Source: Winogradskyella vincentii | GTDB taxonomy: Bacteria > Bacteroidota > Bacteroidia > Flavobacteriales > Flavobacteriaceae | NCBI RefSeq assembly: GCF_020166345.1 | Contig: NZ_JAIUJS010000001.1 | Coordinates: 310,001-374,000, forward strand | Length of the DNA: 64,000 nt | Direction of reading: 5' to 3' | Translations under genes and position numbers: made by a program | Notes under the pieces: generated by a model | Databases searched by the model: none | What the model saw: only the letters and a program-made list of their open reading frames with translations | What the model was told of the DNA's origin: nothing | Part shown: positions 55,510 through 62,583 of the stretch, one piece after another | How positions within the stretch are numbered: the first letter of the stretch is position 1 | Layout of the letters: each line of letters opens with the position of its first letter

Positions 55510-55800
55510 TTAAGCAGCATGGTCCAATCTCTCCAAAACTTCAGCCTCTTTATATAAGACACGTCTACCCATTCTACTCGGAACAAGTATATTTTTCTTT
55601 TCCCAATTATTAAGAGTTACCTCTGTTACATGAAGTAATTTTGCAGTTTCACTTCTACTCAAATACTTTTCATGTGAGTTATTAAAAGTAGTCTGACCTA
55701 TTGCCTTCTGTCGGTTCAATTCTAATTTGACACCTTCTTTAACGATTTGGATTAGTTCGTCTTTTGTTACATTCAATATTTGTATGGTTTGTTCTTTCAT
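55510..55800 (-). CDS. Excisionase-like helix-turn-helix protein
   Basis: The 96-residue protein has a C-terminal winged-helix MerR/HTH_17-type domain: YLSRSETAKLLHVTEVTLNN followed by WEKKNILVPSRMGRRVLYKE (about residues 46-86). It starts MKEQTIQILNVTKDELIQIV. Such proteins act as excisionases or regulators in integrated elements of Bacteroidota. It lies 12 bases after the polymerase-like gene, the last gene of a three-gene leftward operon that ends beside tRNA-Phe. Its role in excision is inferred from family and location. Confidence 0.82.
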   Translation of the reverse strand: MKEQTIQILNVTKDELIQIVKEGVKLELNRQKAIGQTTFNNSHEKYLSRSETAKLLHVTEVTLNNWEKKNILVPSRMGRRVLYKEAEVLERLDHAA

Positions 55801-55812
55801 TATTTTGTTTTT

Positions 55813-57300
55813 TTAGTTGTTCTTCAAAAATTCATTTGTTGTCTCAATATGTTTGTCCAGTATTGACCAACTCTTTTTTTTAAATCTACTCTTCGTTGAT
55901 TTCTTGTAGATATCATCTCTTATTTCCTTTATAAAATCATCATCAAATGGATCTGAGGGATCTAACTTTTCAACCGATAAACCGGGTTTAATACCTGTTT
56001 TTTCATACAGTACTTCAAACATCACATTCGTTAGTTCTAACTTATGTTGTTCAGTTGTAATGACACAATCATGGATTGTAAAAACTGGTGCTACAGAACA
56101 GCGTCTATGAAATTCTGGAACCACACAATCCAATATCAGATAACTCTCCACACGCTGCAGAAGTAGGGAGAAATTCCTTTTACCTATTCTGTCCATAATC
56201 TTTAGAATAAATTGATTTACATAGGGATAAAATTTTTCTAATAACCGAACTCCTTCCACCAATTCTCGATGTTTTCTATTGTTTTGAAACAATACATACA
56301 TGATATCCTTTTTGATTGATTTACGTTGAGCATCCGTGGGAGGAACCCCATGTTCCAATTCAAATAAATGTGAATAGAAATCTTCTTGAAATGGTGCGTC
56401 TCTAAATTTTTGTAATTCGTGATGATCTCTAATTGTTATCTCATCTTTCCCCAAATACTTTCTTTGCTCAAAGTGCGCAAACATTAATGGAGAAAATAGA
56501 TATGATATAACATCTTTTATAATTTTATCAGATAATAATGAATTCATTATTTGATGAAATGATAACTCATCATTAGATTTAAAGAAGTCATAGTTTAATA
56601 TACTTGATAATAGATAAACCTGACTACATTTAAGATCTACTTGAACTAATGATTGTTTTTCATAAATTAAATACTTTTTAAGTGTTTTGGAAAGATTCGT
56701 TAATGTGGAACTATATCTCCAATTGGCTGTAGATTTATTATGCCAATACTGATTGTTTTCAATATCATTTATTGTCAATAACCAGATTCCAATTTTATTT
56801 TTAAGAACCAGTAACTGATTGTCGTTTGCTAATTCTTGACGCAGGGTATCGTATATGTGTTTTACATGATTCTTGTACTCTTTTTTTATTTCTAAGTTGT
56901 AGTTGAAGTAACTATCTAATAACTGAGTTTTAGAGGGTACTGTTTTATGTTCTCTCCTTATGGTTTTTAATACCTTATCTGTCTTTTGATATTGATCGTT
57001 TAACTTGATTTTATTACACCTCATACCTTTTAAATAATTGACATCTAACTCAACCACATTTTTATCTTTTAATAGATCTAAAATCAACTTATAGTCTCTA
57101 TTTAAGATCATATTGAGTTCTTTTGAACATAATCCGGTGTATCCATTTTTATCAAACTTTTTAATATTTTTATGTGTTGCCACAACTCTGGATATCAAAT
57201 GATATATTTTCTCTTTAACATATTTCTGTCTTCGATTAGAGAGATTCAATTCTTCAATCAGTTCAGGTACGTTTAAATTATTTGGAACTAAAACTTTCAT
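55813..57300 (-). CDS. Polymerase-fold protein with family A / single-subunit RNA polymerase motifs
   Basis: The 495-residue protein has no close relative known to me. The N-terminus (residues 50-102) looks like a winged helix. The palm motifs are in order: TANWRYSSTLTNLSKTLKKY (191-210), like the R-x-S-S...N-L element of DNA polymerase I; LVQVDLKCSQVYLLSSIL (218-235), motif A with Asp222; QRKSIKKDIMYVLFQ (325-339), motif B with Arg326, Lys330, Met334, Phe338; and FTIHDCVIT (407-415), motif C with His410-Asp411. Both catalytic Asp are present. There is no exonuclease domain. It could be an element-borne DNA or RNA polymerase or primase. It is four bases after the ParB-methyltransferase gene. 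Confidence 0.6.
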   Translation of the reverse strand: MKVLVPNNLNVPELIEELNLSNRRQKYVKEKIYHLISRVVATHKNIKKFDKNGYTGLCSKELNMILNRDYKLILDLLKDKNVVELDVNYLKGMRCNKIKLNDQYQKTDKVLKTIRREHKTVPSKTQLLDSYFNYNLEIKKEYKNHVKHIYDTLRQELANDNQLLVLKNKIGIWLLTINDIENNQYWHNKSTANWRYSSTLTNLSKTLKKYLIYEKQSLVQVDLKCSQVYLLSSILNYDFFKSNDELSFHQIMNSLLSDKIIKDVISYLFSPLMFAHFEQRKYLGKDEITIRDHHELQKFRDAPFQEDFYSHLFELEHGVPPTDAQRKSIKKDIMYVLFQNNRKHRELVEGVRLLEKFYPYVNQFILKIMDRIGKRNFSLLLQRVESYLILDCVVPEFHRRCSVAPVFTIHDCVITTEQHKLELTNVMFEVLYEKTGIKPGLSVEKLDPSDPFDDDFIKEIRDDIYKKSTKSRFKKKSWSILDKHIETTNEFLKNN

Positions 57301-57304
57301 TATT

Positions 57305-58933
57305 TTATGCTGCTACAGTTAGTTCTGCTACTTCCTTGAACTCACTATTGATTACCTCAAAATCTTGGTGGTTAATCTGTTTGATAGAGTTCTCAAGAAC
57401 TTTACAACCCACTCTATGGTAGTGAGTTGAAAGTTCGGTACCCAAGTATTGTCTATTCAATAACAATGAGATTCTACCAGTGGTATTAGCACCCCCAAAA
57501 GGATCGTACACCAAATCAGTCTCATCGGTCGTCATTAAAATTGGGATTACTGGAAGTAGCTCAGCCATCAATGCTGGATGTCCTGTTGGGAAAGCATCGT
57601 ACGCTGGTTTATTTTTGCCGGTGACACACTTAATCATATGATCTACATCTTGAGCTGCAATGTGGTTGTATATCTTCTTATAGGGTTTTGAAAGTGATTT
57701 TCTTTTCTTAGATACATTCCCGTTTTTATCCACGTCTTTAGCACCAGTGGTAATCCTTACTTCTTTTTCCTGATCCGAATATTTTAATAAATTATATTTT
57801 GATTGTGAAGGATCAACTACGAACCATAAAATATATTCAATCTGATTTATCGGTCTTTTTACTTTTTCTCCCTGTGGATGGGGATTTGGTTTGGACCATA
57901 TGATACATTCCTTGTATTTAAGTTTTGTGTGTTTTAATATCGATGCTTTTACCAACCCAGGAATATCCATAGCACAACCATTAATATAGGTGTCACCAAT
58001 ATTTACAAAAACATTTGAGGTTTCATTAAGGACTCCCTCAACCTTCCCAAAAATCTTTCCAACATTATCCGCAAACTCTTCAGGTGTTTTTTCGTGACCC
58101 AATTCTGAGCTTAAATTATTTTTATCGTAACCACGCAACATGTAGTATGGAATAGATGTGAATAGTGTAGCAATCTTTCTTAAGAATGCAGAAACATCTG
58201 TAATATCAACACAATTCATTTTAAAAGAAGTTGCCTTATTCGGAATTACAAAAGTGTCTTTGTAATTATTTTGAAGGTTTTCTTTTTCTTCGATGAATTT
58301 ATTGACTTGATTAATAGTTAGGTCTCCTTTTGTTAACTGTTCTGTGAATCCATGATTTTTGGTTAAATCAATCTCTTTTAATTCACTTAGATATTTTTCA
58401 CAGTCAGATAAACTCCACCCTTTGTTCACAACTCCGTTTAATAACAGATTATTCTCAAAGTCATTTTCGATAATTTTATCAAACTGGCGGATTGCCTTGG
58501 GAGATTTCCATCGGTAGTTAATTTTTTCTCTGATAATCGCGTAACGATCGTAAGGTTTACCATTATTCCCTTGACCTTGTCGTTTTTCAACCGATTTAAA
58601 AACCTGTAACACTTCTTTAGTAAGGTCGTTAGCGGTCTTTACTCGATACATATTAAAGGATAAACGTAGGTCGATAGATGGTTCTACATCTACAAATTGA
58701 ACTTTTACTTCTTCCCTACCTAAAGCACTTAGTAACTTAAGTCGGCGATAACCATCAATTAATTGAAAATCTCTCGAGGTAATTAAAGGTAATAACTGTT
58801 CCTTTTCCAAAGAAGATTTTAATTGATTTTCAGAATCATCTGATTGTGATTCATAGAAGTTCTTGAATTCTTCAACTTTTACGATTTGATCGATTTTAAC
58901 GACTTCGAATTGTCCTTCCATTGTTTTTTTCAT
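57305..58933 (-). CDS. ParB-like domain fused to a DNA methyltransferase
   Basis: The 542-residue protein has an N-terminal ParB/Srx-like domain: IDQIVKVEEFKNFYE and LIDGYRRLKLLSALGREEVK (about residues 14-75). After a helical linker comes a DNA methyltransferase with the target-side motif before the SAM motif, as in beta-type enzymes: motif IV-like LFTSIPYYMLRGY (257-269), where SPPY is changed to SIPY, and motif I-like YDPFGGANTTG (476-486), plus FPTGHPALMAELL. It likely methylates adenine or cytosine (N4) in DNA to protect the element or regulate it. Two starts (58933, 58921) are possible. No restriction endonuclease lies nearby. Confidence 0.82.
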   Translation of the reverse strand: MKKTMEGQFEVVKIDQIVKVEEFKNFYESQSDDSENQLKSSLEKEQLLPLITSRDFQLIDGYRRLKLLSALGREEVKVQFVDVEPSIDLRLSFNMYRVKTANDLTKEVLQVFKSVEKRQGQGNNGKPYDRYAIIREKINYRWKSPKAIRQFDKIIENDFENNLLLNGVVNKGWSLSDCEKYLSELKEIDLTKNHGFTEQLTKGDLTINQVNKFIEEKENLQNNYKDTFVIPNKATSFKMNCVDITDVSAFLRKIATLFTSIPYYMLRGYDKNNLSSELGHEKTPEEFADNVGKIFGKVEGVLNETSNVFVNIGDTYINGCAMDIPGLVKASILKHTKLKYKECIIWSKPNPHPQGEKVKRPINQIEYILWFVVDPSQSKYNLLKYSDQEKEVRITTGAKDVDKNGNVSKKRKSLSKPYKKIYNHIAAQDVDHMIKCVTGKNKPAYDAFPTGHPALMAELLPVIPILMTTDETDLVYDPFGGANTTGRISLLLNRQYLGTELSTHYHRVGCKVLENSIKQINHQDFEVINSEFKEVAELTVAA

Positions 58934-58957
58934 TGTATAATGATTTTATTATTATAT

Positions 58958-58996
58958 ATAAGTCACTTATATTCAGTAACATAAGTAATGTATACA
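58958..58996. promoter_or_regulatory. Palindromic operator-like sites between the methyltransferase and RHH genes
   Basis: ATAAGTCACTTAT (58958-58970) is a perfect palindrome around one base. Just downstream ACAT-AAGTA-ATGT is a second, looser one that reuses the ATAAGT half. They lie in the 157-base divergent gap and would suit a small dimeric regulator such as the RHH protein encoded next. A TATTTTTG -7 element for the plus-strand gene is at 59002-59009. Confidence 0.45.
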
Positions 58997-59001
58997 CAAT
59001 T

Positions 59002-59009
59002 TATTTTTG
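59002..59009 (+). promoter_or_regulatory. Predicted -7 element of the RHH gene
   Basis: TATTTTTG fits TAnnTTTG and lies 82 bases before the RHH ATG, which leaves an untranslated leader of about 75 bases. Moderate. Confidence 0.35.
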
Positions 59010-59090
59010 GAAATCAACCCCCTCAATAAAAAAAATCATTAACTGTCTGACAAATTTTGAATTTCATGATATTTATAGAGAAACACAGTT

Positions 59091-59258
59091 ATGAAAGAGA
59101 AAAAGTCAAAAAGAGTAATCGTTCGAATAACAGAAAGTCAATTCAATAATTTGATGGAGTGCGTTATAGATGAACAAATAAAAATTTCAGATATTCTAAG
59201 AGAATCTATAGGAGATAAACTTCAAAAACTAAGAAAAGATGATAAAAGGAAAAAATAA
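59091..59258 (+). CDS. Ribbon-helix-helix DNA-binding protein
   Basis: The 55-residue protein begins MKEKKSKRVIVRITESQFNN. The pattern RVIVRITESQFNNLMECV, then KISDILRESIGDKLQKL, fits the strand-helix-helix of CopG/Arc-type repressors. The strand (VIVRI) pairs in the dimer and reads DNA. It is short, lysine-rich at both ends, and divergent from the ParB-methyltransferase operon, with palindromes between, so it probably regulates that gap. It overlaps the next small gene by 20 bases. Its small size and clean start make it credible though it is too short for most automatic calls. Confidence 0.65.
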   Translation: MKEKKSKRVIVRITESQFNNLMECVIDEQIKISDILRESIGDKLQKLRKDDKRKK

Positions 59259-59478
59259 TTTAAACTATGAGTATTATAACCAATACCTGATCAATTGTGG
59301 GGCTAATAATCCACCTAATATGGAGTTATTAAATGATTTTTTTAATGAAAAATTAAATATTCTAACTGAACACGAAATAGAACCATTCAATATGATTTTA
59401 CTGAATGAATTGGTAGTTTTTTGTCGTAATAAATTTGAAAGTTATAAGGCACAAAGCACCCACAGGAATAATTATTAA
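59239..59478 (+). CDS. Hypothetical 79-residue protein
   Basis: The acidic and Asn-rich protein (MIKGKNNLNYEYYNQYLINC onward) has no motif I recognise. It overlaps the RHH gene by 20 bases and is on the same strand, so the two may be co-transcribed. There is no signal peptide or membrane segment. It could be an uncharacterised element protein; a non-coding chance ORF is possible. Confidence 0.45.
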   Translation: MIKGKNNLNYEYYNQYLINCGANNPPNMELLNDFFNEKLNILTEHEIEPFNMILLNELVVFCRNKFESYKAQSTHRNNY

Positions 59479-59585
59479 TTCTTGATTGTATCTGCTGAGT
59501 ACTTGATTTTGAATAACGTAGTAAATTAAATCTAATTGGCACGATTGGTTGGGGTATTGTACTATTTGTCAAATAAGAACCATTT

Positions 59586-60035
59586 TTAATTGTTTTTCAA
59601 ATAGACCTTTGTGAGAGTTTCTCCCATAGTGTTGCAAAGAATTTCCTGCGGGTGTTGCGCCAATGAGAATTGTTCCAATTGATCATGGTAGAGTTTAGAC
59701 TTAGATTCTGATGTAATTAAATAGTAATGGAAATACTCATGGATAACAGTATTGATTAGTTCTCTGCGTATTACATTGTTGTTCCTGTAGATGGTAATTG
59801 TGTTATTGTAGAAACAATACTCTCCCGCAAGATGAGATTTACCTTCAACTAAAGTCAGTAGTGGTTTTTGTTTTCGAATTGGATATAAATAGAGGCACCA
59901 GTTCAAAACATCCTCTGCCAAATGAAATTGCCAGTCTTCACCGTCACCTGTCAAGAATTTAGTTAGCACAGATATCAGATTTAGAGTGAATAATACCCCA
60001 ACAACAATAAAGTAAATAGTAAAAAAGGTATCCAT
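59586..60035 (-). CDS. Membrane-anchored zincin-like protein (HEYFH)
   Basis: The 149-residue protein has an N-terminal membrane segment (residues 5-28, FTIYFIVVGVLFTLNLISVL), then a HExxH motif in NTVIHEYFHYYLI (His99, Glu100, His103) and a possible third ligand Glu131 in QEILCNTMG. The order fits ImmA/IrrE- or SprT-like zinc peptidases, though the family is not certain. The catalytic part would be on the cytoplasmic or periplasmic side depending on topology. It follows the serine recombinase gene and shares one base with it (TAATG). Its substrate is unknown; some element-encoded zincins cut repressors. Confidence 0.55.
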   Translation of the reverse strand: MDTFFTIYFIVVGVLFTLNLISVLTKFLTGDGEDWQFHLAEDVLNWCLYLYPIRKQKPLLTLVEGKSHLAGEYCFYNNTITIYRNNNVIRRELINTVIHEYFHYYLITSESKSKLYHDQLEQFSLAQHPQEILCNTMGETLTKVYLKNN

Positions 60036-60640
60036 TATAAATGTCGCTTAACTTTAGTAATAGTATTCACATGAAGACCCGTAATCTTAGCAACCTCAAT
60101 ATTTTTATATCCTTTTCTGAGTAAGTCTAACGCCTTTTTATTTTGTGGTTTTGATAAAAACTTAATTGGGCCTTCATTAGATCCAGGTTTTCTTCCAAGA
60201 TATTTTGTTGGATCTAATTTAGCCAACTCAATACCCTCACGTTGACGTTCTTTTGATAGTTTTCGTTCCATCTCAGCGACCACTCCAAGAATTGATATTA
60301 TCATTTTAGAGATTGGATTTTCCTCTTTGTCTTCATTGAGTGTGCATAGACCTTGCGATAAAAAATTTACAGGGATTCCTCTCTCAGTGGTGTAATGAAT
60401 AAAATTTATAATATCTCTAAGGTCACGACCGCAACGATCAATTTGCCAAACAGAAATTGACTTGATCAATTGTCGATCTATTAGGGTTTTTAAGGTTGAA
60501 CCCTCGGGTCTTTCAAAAATTGGAATGGCTCCCGAACATTTATCTTCGATAACTTTATCAAATTCATTTTCTTTTACTCTTTGCCGATCCGTTTTTTGAT
60601 CTACGCTCGAAACTCTTGTATATAATATTGAAATACTCAT
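60035..60640 (-). CDS. Serine recombinase of the resolvase/invertase family
   Basis: The 201-residue protein has the resolvase N-terminal domain: ILYTRVSSVDQKTDRQR (the nucleophilic Ser11 in YTRVS), SVWQIDRCGRDLRDIINFIH near residue 63 and MERKLSKERQREGIELAKL near 127, and a C-terminal helix-turn-helix (KNIEVAKITGLHVNTITKVK). Length is that of Tn3-type resolvases and Hin-type invertases. It may resolve multimers of the element or invert a segment; no inverted target repeats were found nearby. It opens a two-gene leftward operon with the zincin. Confidence 0.92.
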   Translation of the reverse strand: MSISILYTRVSSVDQKTDRQRVKENEFDKVIEDKCSGAIPIFERPEGSTLKTLIDRQLIKSISVWQIDRCGRDLRDIINFIHYTTERGIPVNFLSQGLCTLNEDKEENPISKMIISILGVVAEMERKLSKERQREGIELAKLDPTKYLGRKPGSNEGPIKFLSKPQNKKALDLLRKGYKNIEVAKITGLHVNTITKVKRHL

Positions 60641-60779
60641 AATTCTAAGGTTTACCTATCTATACCCTAAAATTATAGCAGCAACACCCCTCATGCCGCA
60701 TAAAACCTATATTTTATCGCTATGAAAACACTCACAAATGAAAGTGTACGCTATTATTGTGATTAATGGATTTTGCCGA

Positions 60780-60913
60780 TTAAAATTGGTGAAGGATCAT
60801 CCCGTGGGGGCCCTCCCTGCAGCATCCCCTGCCGTATCCCCCCTCTATTTAGGGTGAAATCGACTTCTCCAGAGGGGGTGAATACCCCGCTCCAGATTTT
60901 TCTGGTTTTTTTT
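60780..60913 (+). ncRNA. Candidate structured RNA with terminator
   Basis: The segment has a long-range stem CCCCCTCT (60839-60846) with AGAGGGGG (60871-60878), and other C/G runs (GTGGGGG at 60804-60810) that can compete for pairing. It ends in CCAGA-TTTT-TCTGG (60892-60905) followed by eight T (60906-60913), a clean rho-independent terminator on the plus strand with no plus-strand gene before it. That arrangement suggests a short transcribed RNA. Its 5' end and promoter are not clear (TATATTTT near 60700 is only a near match to the -7 box). The function is unknown. Confidence 0.4.
60892..60913 (+). terminator. Rho-independent terminator without an upstream ORF
   Basis: CCAGA (60892-60896), loop TTTT, TCTGG (60901-60905), then TTTTTTTT. 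The plus-strand DNA before it holds no convincing coding gene for more than 1 kb, so it implies a non-coding transcript. Confidence 0.6.
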
Positions 60914-60971
60914 GTAAAAACTCGAGTTTTTAAAAAATAAAATTTTTCAATTTTTTGAAAGAAAATCAGTT

Positions 60972-62450
60972 TTATATTAGTAGTAGTTTCTCCAGAATTT
61001 TGACCATCGCGAAGGTGTCTAACTTACAGTACTCCAAGAGTTGATTTCTTGTTTCTTCAACATCACCCGCAAATGTTCCGTTTACCATCGAAAGAAAAGT
61101 ATTAGATGCTGTACCTCCTTCTTTAATATCAAGATCATTGTATGAGAGTTCAGGAACCAGTGCAGGTAGAACGTACTTTATTGAATAACTTCCTTTCATT
61201 TCGGGGGTATAGTACCATTTCTGTTGGAACGGAATCATTAGATCTTTCAGACGATTTACAATCCCTAACAACTCATTAGAAAACTCAGGGAATACATCGA
61301 TTAGATCATTTAGTTTCCCTCTCTCAAAACCAATATTGTAGACTAATATGTCTCCACTGGTACCACAGTCCTCAATGAGTTGTTCTATGAACCCAATTCT
61401 TGGATCTTGAGATGGATCTGCAAGATATTCTCTGTGTTCTATTACTGAGGTTAAAGTCTCTTGAATGTGAAGTGAATACTGAAATACTAATTGTTGGTAT
61501 GGTCTACTACCATTATATTTTGGAACTGCGGGACCAATTGTTTCAAAATCTAAAAAGTATAAAGGATAAATTAATCCATTTGTGAAGTTTCTTATCTCTT
61601 CAATATCAATATGAGTGGTCCCATTAACTTCTGATTGAACCTGTAACAATTGATTTGGATTCAGGTCTGTTTGACTTAAATCAATATCATCTAATGTGAT
61701 TACTCCCTGGTTGTATAAATCAAATTTCTTGTCTTTGTTTAGTCTTGAAATATTAAAAACTGAATAGTCAGGAATGTGTTTCCAACAGGTTCCCTTAAAA
61801 TCACAATCGTAAGGATCAGAACAATGAGGACCAATATCTACATTTGGAATTTCAGAACTCTCAATCACATTTTTGAGTCTTCTGACTTCATTTGGTATTC
61901 GTGGGAGAAACTCTAAAACTTGATCGTACACTGATTCAATGGTAAACAATTGATGTATATCTAATTCTCCCTCTCTCGTGTATTGGTTATTAATATGAAC
62001 AATCGATATGTCTTTTAAATCAACTCCAGAATTTGTGATGGTATGATATTGTATGGCAGCATCCTTGATATAGGTCTCCGAAACCTTAGTAGAACTTTTT
62101 ACCTCGTACGCTTTCCAACCATCATTATCTTTGACCAATATATCTAATGCAGCAAGAACGTTGTTGTACAGGAATGTTGCTTCATAAATTATTGACTCCC
62201 CTTGAGAAATAAACTTCTGTGTTTTCCTCACCGATTCAAACATTTTAAAATGATTTTCAGGAGACGCATCAGCACCATTGGGAAATAGTTCTTGTGCCAA
62301 TAAACCAATATTGGTTCCTTGGTCGAACACCGCTTGTAGTGATGAAGGTGTAGGATCTTTTAATCTATATTGATGCTTATAGAGATACAATGACTTTTCA
62401 CATTGAAGTCCACGAATAAATGTTGATTTGGAGAGTCTACTTTTTGACAT
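60972..62450 (-). CDS. DUF2779 protein (predicted RecB/Cas4-like nuclease plus exonuclease fold)
   Basis: The 492-residue protein begins MSKSRLSKSTFIRGLQCEKS, with Cys17 and then Cys210, Cys216 and Cys222 placed as the four Fe-S ligands of Cas4/RecB-type nucleases. PD-(D/E)xK motif pieces are ALDILV (Asp103) and YEVKSST (Glu116, Lys118). A DUF2779 region follows, with YFLDFETIGPAVP (Asp301, Glu303), a DEDD exonuclease-like start. The family often sits in mobile or defence contexts. Single-stranded or DNA-end processing is likely from family, and the physiological role is open. It ends at an intergenic segment with unusual structure. Confidence 0.82.
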   Translation of the reverse strand: MSKSRLSKSTFIRGLQCEKSLYLYKHQYRLKDPTPSSLQAVFDQGTNIGLLAQELFPNGADASPENHFKMFESVRKTQKFISQGESIIYEATFLYNNVLAALDILVKDNDGWKAYEVKSSTKVSETYIKDAAIQYHTITNSGVDLKDISIVHINNQYTREGELDIHQLFTIESVYDQVLEFLPRIPNEVRRLKNVIESSEIPNVDIGPHCSDPYDCDFKGTCWKHIPDYSVFNISRLNKDKKFDLYNQGVITLDDIDLSQTDLNPNQLLQVQSEVNGTTHIDIEEIRNFTNGLIYPLYFLDFETIGPAVPKYNGSRPYQQLVFQYSLHIQETLTSVIEHREYLADPSQDPRIGFIEQLIEDCGTSGDILVYNIGFERGKLNDLIDVFPEFSNELLGIVNRLKDLMIPFQQKWYYTPEMKGSYSIKYVLPALVPELSYNDLDIKEGGTASNTFLSMVNGTFAGDVEETRNQLLEYCKLDTFAMVKILEKLLLI

Positions 62451-62453
62451 TAT

Positions 62454-62573
62454 TTATATTAGAGATAACAAATTATAAAGTCTTAAAAACTCCTCCCATT
62501 CTTGTTTATTAATATTTTCGGGTTTATAAATCTTAAATGACACAGACGGTTCTAAATCTTTCATTCGAACCAT
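62454..62573 (-). pseudogene. Small ORF or 5'-truncated gene remnant before the DUF2779 gene
   Basis: The minus-strand frame from an ATG at 62573 reads MVRMKDLEPSVSFKIYKPEN and ends at EWEEFLRLYNLLSLI, 39 residues. It stops four bases before the DUF2779 start, a typical operon gap, and its residues look protein-like (helical, charged). It may be the C-terminal end of a gene cut at the junction with the Argonaute frame, or a short chance ORF. The same DNA is read on the plus strand only with stops, down to 62530. Confidence 0.35.
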
Positions 62574-62583
62574 TACTCGTGAC

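Larger units (their letters stand above)
60641..60971. other. Intergenic region with GC-rich, structured segment
   Basis: This 331-base gap is plain AT-rich DNA to about 60795. From 60800 to 60890 it becomes strongly GC-rich, with runs of five or more C or G, unlike any other place in the window. Two 12-base tandem units, TGCAGCATCCCC and TGCCGTATCCCC (60818-60841, 10/12 identical), are part of it. A terminator follows at 60892-60913, then a 16-base palindrome (60916-60931) and an AT hairpin (60945-60960). No ORF of note was found. It may contain an RNA gene or a recombination/transfer site. Confidence 0.5.

Noticed and set aside
60721..60765. ATG-started 14-residue frame in the GC-rich gap
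   Set aside because: Too short and with no start context or neighbour link to be called a leader peptide.
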